NCBI RefSeq assembly: GCF_026309355.1
Contig: NZ_JAPJZK010000001.1
Span: 1,116,001 to 1,180,000, forward strand
Reading direction: 5' to 3'
Length of the DNA stretch: 64,000 bases
DNA from: Spartinivicinus marinus
GTDB taxonomy: Bacteria > Pseudomonadota > Gammaproteobacteria > Pseudomonadales > Zooshikellaceae
A program made the position numbers and the translations under genes. Under the pieces are notes generated by a model, which was given only the letters and a program-made list of their open reading frames with translations, was not told the DNA's origin and did no database searches. Shown in pieces: positions 63,458 to 64,000 of this stretch; the stretch's first letter is position 1; each line of letters begins with the position of its first letter.

Positions 63458-64000
63458 ATGCCTATAAAGATAGCCTTTATTATCTATATAGCCCTTGCCA
63501 GCATCAGTTTTAATACCCAAGCAGGCAACAATACTAAACCTGTTGTAGGTGCAGTCTATTCTATGACAAATGCTGTAGAGGGTAATCAAGTTGTCGTTTT
63601 TAACCGACATCTAGATGGAACCCTTTCATTTTCTAAAGCATACCCCACAGGAGGACGTGGTGGGCTTGCAAATGGTGGAGATGAAGAACAAACAGAAGCA
63701 GCCTTAGAAGATGCTTTGGGCTCTCAAGGCTCTTTAATATTAAGCAAAAATAACCGATGGTTACTGACAGTAAATGCTGGTAGTAATGACATTACTGTCT
63801 TTGAAGTTATGACAAGAGTTGCAAATAATGAGGTAGATTATCAATTAGAGCGGGTAATACAGACTACTGGTGGAAACTTTCCATCTGGCGGTAGTTTTCC
63901 TGTTAGTCTTGCTATATCTGAAGATTATTTATATGTACTCAATGCTGGTGGCCAGGGCAATATTACAGGCTTTAGATTTAATCATGATTCCGGACAGTTG
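63458..64000 (+). CDS. Secreted beta-propeller (lactonase-like) protein, partial
   Basis: The first 181 codons are visible and the gene runs off the right edge. A signal peptide (PIKIAFIIYIALASISFNTQ) is followed by repeated propeller blades: VVGAVYSMTNAVEGNQVVVF with DGTLSFSKAYPTGGRGG, then SQGSLILSKNNRWLLTVNAG and SNDITVFEV, then SEDYLYVLNAGGQGNITGF. This is the pattern of the 7-bladed lactonase / 3-carboxymuconate cyclase-like family. The exact activity is not predictable. ATG 63458 has AAGG at a good distance. Confidence 0.85.
   Translation, partial: MPIKIAFIIYIALASISFNTQAGNNTKPVVGAVYSMTNAVEGNQVVVFNRHLDGTLSFSKAYPTGGRGGLANGGDEEQTEAALEDALGSQGSLILSKNNRWLLTVNAGSNDITVFEVMTRVANNEVDYQLERVIQTTGGNFPSGGSFPVSLAISEDYLYVLNAGGQGNITGFRFNHDSGQL

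Noticed and set aside
63365-63610. 81-codon minus-strand frame
   Set aside because: It overlaps the signal-peptide region of the plus-strand propeller gene, which has clear protein features and a ribosome site.
1-64000. CRISPR arrays, rRNA or tRNA genes
   Set aside because: No regularly spaced repeats, no rRNA-like stretch and no cloverleaf with a GTTCRA-type T loop were noticed, including at the prophage end.

Overview
The window joins two kinds of DNA. Bases 1 to about 30.6 kb are the right-hand part of a T7-like (Autographiviridae-type) podovirus genome sitting in a bacterial chromosome. From about 32 kb onward the genes are ordinary chromosomal genes of a fairly AT-rich marine-type gammaproteobacterium: a hut operon, gor, rlmG, trmA, an OprD-type porin, a Lon-like protease and the AmmeMemoRadiSam genes. 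The gene style fits Oceanospirillales relatives such as Zooshikella or Spartinivicinus, but this placement is inference from gene content and composition, not a database match.

Phage part. Nearly all phage genes lie on the minus strand and read, in transcription order from right to left: single-subunit RNA polymerase (27.8-30.5 kb), a KilA-N/BRO-N/KilAC antirepressor, small genes, a single-stranded DNA-binding protein, a RusA resolvase (in place of T7 endonuclease I), a winged-helix protein, primase-helicase, a nucleotidyltransferase, family A DNA polymerase, a lipoprotein SleB-type endolysin, a string of tiny genes, a gp6-like exonuclease, then portal, scaffold, capsid, both tail tubular proteins, and the internal virion proteins running off the left edge. 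A strong hairpin terminator sits just after the capsid gene, where T7 has T-phi. Five short AT-rich genes (4757, 6074, 7021, 19306, 22158) run on the plus strand against the phage operon. One is a STAS-domain protein, three have membrane segments and one is unknown. At least one has a near-consensus sigma-70 promoter of its own, so they look like cargo expressed during lysogeny. A 1.84 kb IS element with TTAA duplications has landed between the STAS gene and the tail gene without breaking either. No integrase, repressor or tRNA-type attachment site is visible, so the prophage end is only bracketed between 30.5 and 32.0 kb.

Chromosomal part. A hybrid histidine kinase is followed by gor and rlmG, which are separated by a 104-bp nested palindrome. 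The hut cluster (hutC, then hutI-hutG-hutU-hutH) converts histidine to glutamate and has two identical palindromic HutC-type operators in front of hutI. Next come an AzgA-type purine permease, trmA, several small secreted or membrane proteins, an OprD-type porin, a PrcB-like protein, a globin and a Lon-related protease. From 54.4 to 59.2 kb an AMP/thymidine-phosphorylase-like gene and a helical-bundle protein sit beside the AmmeMemoRadiSam triad (radical SAM, MEMO, AMMECR1), a conserved but biochemically unexplained system. The right end holds two orphan periplasmic binding proteins, an inverted pseudogene tail of one of them, a small YadA-type trimeric adhesin whose stalk has Asn or His at almost every heptad d position, and the start of a secreted beta-propeller protein.
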